From an uncultured Muribaculaceae bacterium (lineage in GTDB: Bacteria > Bacteroidota > Bacteroidia > Bacteroidales > Muribaculaceae), in contig CAJGDJ010000012.1 in NCBI GenBank assembly GCA_904502025.1, forward strand, positions 1 to 57,571: 57,571 bases of DNA, written 5' to 3'. Under the pieces are notes generated by a model. The model was given only the letters and a program-made list of their open reading frames with translations. It was not told where the DNA came from and made no database searches. The position numbers and the translations under genes are program-made. Positions 53,363 to 57,571 of this stretch are shown piece after piece (within the stretch, counting starts at the first letter, position 1; every line of letters starts with the position of its first letter).

Positions 53363-56300
53363 ATGAAAAAATTAACAAATCATTTTCGAGCACTCATTGC
53401 AATAGTGATAATGCTCAGTGTAGCACTCCCTGCACTTGCTTACGGCTTTGAAGTAGATGGTATCTATTACTACATTTCCGATGCTACAGCAAGAACTGTT
53501 ACTGTTACAGGTAGTCGTGATGATTCTGATTTTAATATTGGAAAATATACAGGTTCTGTTAATATCCCTTCATCTGTTTCCTATAACAGCACGACTTATT
53601 CCGTAACCTCGATTGGCTACATGGCGTTCTATCATTGCTATGGATTGAGCTCAGTAACAATTCCCAATTCAGTAACCTCAATTGGCACGCATGCGTTCGA
53701 TGGTTGCACCGGCTTGAAATCAGTAACTATCCCTAATTCCGTTACGTCGATTGGCAACAGTGCGTTCAGAGGTTGCACCGGCTTGACAGGCACATTAAAT
53801 ATCCCCAATAGCGTAACCTCAATTGGCGATTGGGCGTTCGATGGTTGCACTGGTTTGACCTTAGTAAATATCCCCAATTCGGTAACCTCGATTGGCTATG
53901 GTACGTTCATTAGATGCTCCGGCTTGACCTCAATTATTGTTAATAGTGACAACAGTGTATATGATTCACGTAATAATTGTAATGCAATAATTGAAACAGC
54001 TACAAATACTATTATTAAAGGGTGTAACAATACTACAATCCCCAATTCTGTAATTTCGATTGGCTCGATTGCGTTTTCTGGATGCTCTGGCTTGAAATCA
54101 GTAACTATCTCTAATTCCGTTACGTCGATTGGCAACAGTGCGTTCAGCGGTTGCACCGGCTTGACAGGCACATTAAATATCCCCAATAGCGTAACCTCAA
54201 TTGGCGATTGGGCGTTCGATGGTTGCACAGGTTTGACCTTAGTAAATATCCCCAATACCGTAACCTCAATTGGCAATGGGGCGTTCTATGGTTGCACCGG
54301 CTTGACTAAAGTTGATTTTAATGCAGAGAATTGTACTTCAATGGGGGAGTATTCTTCTCCGGCATTCAGTGGTTGTACAAATCTTAAAATTATTAATATA
54401 GGAAATAGCGTAAAAATAATACCAAATTATGCGTTCCATGATTGCACCGGCTTAAACTCGGTAACAATTGGCAACTCGGTAATTGAGATTGGCTCGAGTG
54501 CTTTTGATAGTTGCACTGGTTTGACATCGGTAACAATCCCCAATTCCGTAACATCGATTGGCTCCACTGCGTTCTATAATTGTTCCAGTCTGGCATCAGT
54601 AACAATTGGTAACTCGGTAATCGAGATTGGCGACTATGCGTTCTCTGGTTGCACCGGCTTGACCTCAATTGTTATTGATAGTGGTAATAGTGTTTATGAT
54701 TCCCGTAATAATTGTAATGCAATAATTGAAACAGCTACAAATACTATTATTAAAGGGTGTAACAATACTAATATCCCCAATTCTGTTACATCGATTGGCT
54801 ATGAGGCGTTTTATGGTTGCTCCGGCTTGACCTCATTAAATATCCCCAATTCTGTAACTTCGATTGGCTCGGGTGCGTTCTCAGGTTGCACCGGCTTGAC
54901 CTCATTAAATATCCCAAATTCCGTAACCTCGATTGGCTCGGGTGCGTTTTGGAATTGCACCGGCTTGACCGAGGTCAATATCACGGATTTATCAGCATGG
55001 TGTAAAATTGAGTTTGAATATGTTTATAATACTTGTGCAAATCCATTATATTATGCTAAGAAACTTAAACTAAATGGGACTGAAATAACTAATTTGGTTA
55101 TCCCAAATGATATTTCTCAAATTAAAGAAAATGCGTTTTATAATTGCTCAGGATTAACCTCGGTAACTATCCCTAATTCTGTTACCGAAATTGGTAAAGA
55201 TGCGTTCTATGGTTGTTCGGGGCTAACGGCTATAGTTGTAGAAGATGATAATCTGTATTATGATTCGCGTAATAATTGTAATGCAATTATTGAAACAGCA
55301 TCAAACACTCTTATTGTCGGTTGTCAAAATACTACTATTCCTTTTTCCTTGACTAAGATTGGCGACTATGCATTCTCTGGGTGCACCAGACTAACCTCAA
55401 TAACTATTCCTAATTCTATAAACACAATTGGCTCCTATGCGTTCTCTCGTTGCACCGGCTTAACCTCAATAACTATTCCTAATTCGATAAATATAATTGG
55501 CGACGGAGCATTCAATGGCTGCAGTGGCTTAACAACGTTAACCATTCCCCAATCAGTAACATCAATTGGATTATCCTCAGTTGGAGGATGCGACAATTTA
55601 GCTTCTATCAATGTAGAATGTGGTAATAAAGTATATGATTCTCGAGATAACTGCAATGCGATAATTGAAACATCTACAAACACCCTTGTTTCAGGATGTA
55701 AAAGCACAATTATTCCTATTTCTGTAACCGAAATTGGTCGATCTGCGTTCTCTTCGTGCAGAGGATTAACTTCTATAACTATCCCTAATTCTGTAACATC
55801 AATTGGTAGCTCTGCGTTCTCTTTTTGTAGTGGCTTGACATCAATTTCAATTCCCAATTCCGTAACCGAGATTGGTTCGGGTGCGTTCACTAGTTGTAGC
55901 GGTTTGAAGGAGGTTAATTATAATGCAGAAAATTGTACTTCAAAGTTGTATTATGGCTCCTTATTCTCAGGATGTTCCAACCTTAAAATCATTAATATTG
56001 GGAACAATGTAAAAACTATTCCTGATTATATGTTCTCTAATTGCACAGGATTAACCGAGATTAATTATAATGCTGAAAATTGTACTTCAATGGGGTCTTC
56101 AGAAGCCACTTCGGCATTCATTTCAAGTTCGACTATTACTTTTAATATCGGTAAAGAGGTAAAAAACATCCCTGATAATGCGTTTTTTGGCTTAGACATA
56201 ACCGAGGCTAATTTTAATGCTGAAAATTGTACCTCAATAGGAGATTATGCTTTTAGTTGGGCTGCAAAGACTGTTAATATAGGAACCGATGTGAAAATTA

Positions 56301-57040
56301 TTCCGAGTAATATCATTGCAGGCTCTACGGTCAACTACAATGCTGAAAATTGCACTTCGATAGGGTCTTCTGCATTTAGTGGCGTTAAAACTCTTAATAT
56401 TGGTAATAATGTGAAATCTATTCCTAATCGTGCTTTCTATGATTGCAGTTCCCTAACAGATATAACCATTGGGAATTCGGTAACTTACTTTGGATTAAAT
56501 GCTTTCACTTATACCGGTTGGTATAATAACCAAGCTAATGGTGCTTTATATTTAAATAATTATTGCTTAGGGTACAAAGGTGATGCTCCAACTGAAAATC
56601 TCACGATAAAAGACAACACTCGTTTTATTGCCAACAATGCCTTTGAGGAATGCTCCGGTTTGACTTCGGTAACAATACCAAGCTCTGTAAAATATATTGG
56701 AGCATCGGCATTTTATAATTGTGGATTAAGAGTCGTTTACTCTTATAACATGACGCCACCCTCTTGTGCCGATGGAGCTTTTTGTGGAGACACAAACAGC
56801 AGTTACTCGGCTCGATTAATGATTCCTGAAGGTACATATTATGCCTATATTGAAGCCGATGAATGGTATAAATTTGACCGTATCCAAGAGATTGCAGGAG
56901 TGGAAACTATTGAAGCCGACAACAACACTATCGAAGTGGCACGCTATGATATTCATGGCAAACTAATAAGTGAGCCTACGAAAGGTGTAAATATCGTGAA
57001 ATACAGCGATGGAACTACAAGAAAAGAATTTGTAAAATAA
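53363..57040 (+). CDS. BspA-like leucine-rich repeat surface protein
   Basis: 1225 residues. Signal peptide ~1-26 (...VALPALAYG). The start of the mature protein (FEVDGIYYYISDATARTVTV) is the usual BspA-like cap. Then come more than 30 LRR_5 repeats of ~23 residues with the core SVTSIGxxAFxGCTGLT. Inserted four times is a VYDSRNNCNAIIET module, and six or so NAENCTS modules occur in the second half. The last ~45 residues (IEADNNTIEVARYDIHGKLI...) are a sorting-type tail. BspA proteins bind host matrix or other bacteria. Internal repeats are nearly identical at DNA level, so length variation is likely. The upstream inverted repeats suggest phase-variable expression. Confidence 0.93.
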   Translation: MKKLTNHFRALIAIVIMLSVALPALAYGFEVDGIYYYISDATARTVTVTGSRDDSDFNIGKYTGSVNIPSSVSYNSTTYSVTSIGYMAFYHCYGLSSVTIPNSVTSIGTHAFDGCTGLKSVTIPNSVTSIGNSAFRGCTGLTGTLNIPNSVTSIGDWAFDGCTGLTLVNIPNSVTSIGYGTFIRCSGLTSIIVNSDNSVYDSRNNCNAIIETATNTIIKGCNNTTIPNSVISIGSIAFSGCSGLKSVTISNSVTSIGNSAFSGCTGLTGTLNIPNSVTSIGDWAFDGCTGLTLVNIPNTVTSIGNGAFYGCTGLTKVDFNAENCTSMGEYSSPAFSGCTNLKIINIGNSVKIIPNYAFHDCTGLNSVTIGNSVIEIGSSAFDSCTGLTSVTIPNSVTSIGSTAFYNCSSLASVTIGNSVIEIGDYAFSGCTGLTSIVIDSGNSVYDSRNNCNAIIETATNTIIKGCNNTNIPNSVTSIGYEAFYGCSGLTSLNIPNSVTSIGSGAFSGCTGLTSLNIPNSVTSIGSGAFWNCTGLTEVNITDLSAWCKIEFEYVYNTCANPLYYAKKLKLNGTEITNLVIPNDISQIKENAFYNCSGLTSVTIPNSVTEIGKDAFYGCSGLTAIVVEDDNLYYDSRNNCNAIIETASNTLIVGCQNTTIPFSLTKIGDYAFSGCTRLTSITIPNSINTIGSYAFSRCTGLTSITIPNSINIIGDGAFNGCSGLTTLTIPQSVTSIGLSSVGGCDNLASINVECGNKVYDSRDNCNAIIETSTNTLVSGCKSTIIPISVTEIGRSAFSSCRGLTSITIPNSVTSIGSSAFSFCSGLTSISIPNSVTEIGSGAFTSCSGLKEVNYNAENCTSKLYYGSLFSGCSNLKIINIGNNVKTIPDYMFSNCTGLTEINYNAENCTSMGSSEATSAFISSSTITFNIGKEVKNIPDNAFFGLDITEANFNAENCTSIGDYAFSWAAKTVNIGTDVKIIPSNIIAGSTVNYNAENCTSIGSSAFSGVKTLNIGNNVKSIPNRAFYDCSSLTDITIGNSVTYFGLNAFTYTGWYNNQANGALYLNNYCLGYKGDAPTENLTIKDNTRFIANNAFEECSGLTSVTIPSSVKYIGASAFYNCGLRVVYSYNMTPPSCADGAFCGDTNSSYSARLMIPEGTYYAYIEADEWYKFDRIQEIAGVETIEADNNTIEVARYDIHGKLISEPTKGVNIVKYSDGTTRKEFVK
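53711..53878 (+). repeat. Internal tandem duplication in the BspA-like gene, copy 1
   Basis: Nearly identical to 54089-54256, 378 bp (126 codons) further on, with about three differences seen over 168 bp. This indicates a recent in-frame duplication by recombination between repeats. Confidence 0.8.
54089..54256 (+). repeat. Internal tandem duplication in the BspA-like gene, copy 2
   Basis: Second copy of the block at 53711-53878. The following module at ~54704-54769 repeats ~53969-54034 almost exactly as well. Confidence 0.8.
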
Positions 57041-57093
57041 CAAATGATTGAACATTATATATCCAAAACATCAATAAATAAATAACTAAAAAC

Positions 57094-57571
57094 ATGAGAA
57101 CAAAAACATATAAATTCCGAATTTTTATTGCTATAGCAATGACTCTCGGAGCGGTTATACCATCACTTGCCCATGACTTTGAAGTCGATGGTATTTATTA
57201 CGATATTACCGACGAAACAGCAAAAACTCTCCGAGTTACATATCGGGGAACTTATTCTGATAGTTATAACGAATATTTCGGTTCAGTTACAATTCCCACA
57301 TCGGTAACATATAGTGGCACTACCTATTCCGTAACCTCAATTGGTGACTATGCGTTCTATCGTTGCACCGGCTTGACTTCGGTGTCAATCCCCAACTCAG
57401 TAACCTGGATTGGTGACTATGCGTTCAATCGTTGCACCGGCTTGACCTCAATGGTGGTAGCAAGTGGGAATAGAGTGTATGACTCAAGAGATAATTGTAA
57501 CGCAATAATTGAGACTACAACAAATACACTCATATCAGGGTGTAAAAATACAACAATCCCTAATTCCGTAA
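57094..57571 (+). CDS. Second BspA-like leucine-rich repeat protein, cut by the right edge
   Basis: 159 codons from ATG 57094 to the edge, no stop. Signal peptide (MRTKTYKFRIFIAIAMTLGA... LAHD), then FEVDGIYYDITDETAKTLRV, LRR_5 repeats (SVTSIGDYAFYRCTGLTSVS) and one VYDSRDNCNAIIET module. It is a paralogue of the preceding gene and starts 53 bp after it without a visible promoter of its own, so it is probably on the same transcript and under the same switch. Confidence 0.88.
   Translation, partial: MRTKTYKFRIFIAIAMTLGAVIPSLAHDFEVDGIYYDITDETAKTLRVTYRGTYSDSYNEYFGSVTIPTSVTYSGTTYSVTSIGDYAFYRCTGLTSVSIPNSVTWIGDYAFNRCTGLTSMVVASGNRVYDSRDNCNAIIETTTNTLISGCKNTTIPNSV

Noticed and set aside
53711..54770. 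Regular DNA repeats resembling a CRISPR array
   Set aside because: The repeats are in frame with one long ORF, vary in sequence and have no spacer structure or cas genes.
53638..55890. Long minus-strand ORFs across the BspA-like gene
   Set aside because: They are antisense reflections of the repeat: their protein is a low-complexity echo of the LRR unit and has no start context.

Overview
The window is chromosomal DNA from a low-GC member of the Bacteroidales, most like a gut lineage such as Muribaculaceae or Bacteroides relatives. Evidence: type IX secretion (T9SS)-style C-terminal tails, BspA-like leucine-rich repeat surface proteins, a 286-residue primary sigma factor, PPi-dependent phosphofructokinase, and start regions carrying the Bacteroidetes -7 box (TAnnTTTG, sometimes with TTTG 19-20 bp upstream) rather than strong Shine-Dalgarno sites. 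Most of it is ordinary housekeeping sequence. The unusual signals sit in intergenic DNA and in surface genes.

Layout. 1-3000 (minus): an operon for two secreted proteins, a von Willebrand A-domain protein cut by the left edge and a small T9SS-tail protein. It is preceded by a consensus promoter and a ~325-nt leader with long-range base pairing. 3.2-9.7 kb (minus): thioredoxin-like protein without CxxC, L,D-transpeptidase lipoprotein, LptF/G permease, tgt, nucleoside phosphorylase, dprA, thioesterase. 9.8-15.4 kb: secreted C10 protease (minus), then a secreted N-terminal-Cys hydrolase, DUF486 protein and gdhA (plus). 15.4-18.7 kb (minus): DUF1015, purA, fur, tRNA-Ser(GGA). 18.8-23.1 kb (plus): choloylglycine hydrolase-like enzyme, membrane protein, TPR protein, DUF4293. 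23.2-26.4 kb: a 346-bp MITE-like element and uvrA with a one-base frameshift. 26.6-28.5 kb (plus): two YtxH proteins, a holin-like membrane protein, a small unknown protein and prmA. 28.6-35.0 kb (plus): leu operon leuA-leuC-leuD-leuA/cimA paralogue-leuB, preceded by a branched-chain amino acid leader peptide and an intrinsic terminator, which together look like an attenuator. 35.2-41.0 kb (plus): TPR-membrane-HTH regulator, outer-membrane barrel, transglutaminase-like protein. 41.0-45.7 kb (minus): rpoD, ABC exporter pair, HtrA protease. 45.9-52.5 kb: NlpC/P60 lipoprotein (plus), then pfp, M16-like protein, NfeD protease, thiE and a TIGR02757 protein (minus). 52.6-57.6 kb: tRNA-His(GTG), two copies of a REP-like repeat, then two tandem BspA-like surface protein genes, the second cut by the right edge.

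The most notable region is the 181-bp segment at 53122-53302. It is bounded by perfect 18-bp inverted repeats, contains an outward-facing -7 box, and lies directly upstream of the BspA-like genes. This is what a phase-variable invertible promoter looks like. Other leads are the two structured leaders (2660-2985 and 3731-3820), the BCAA attenuator, the MITE-like element beside the frameshifted uvrA, and a membrane-tethered regulator paired with an outer-membrane barrel.

Functions are assigned from motifs read by eye; no database search was run.
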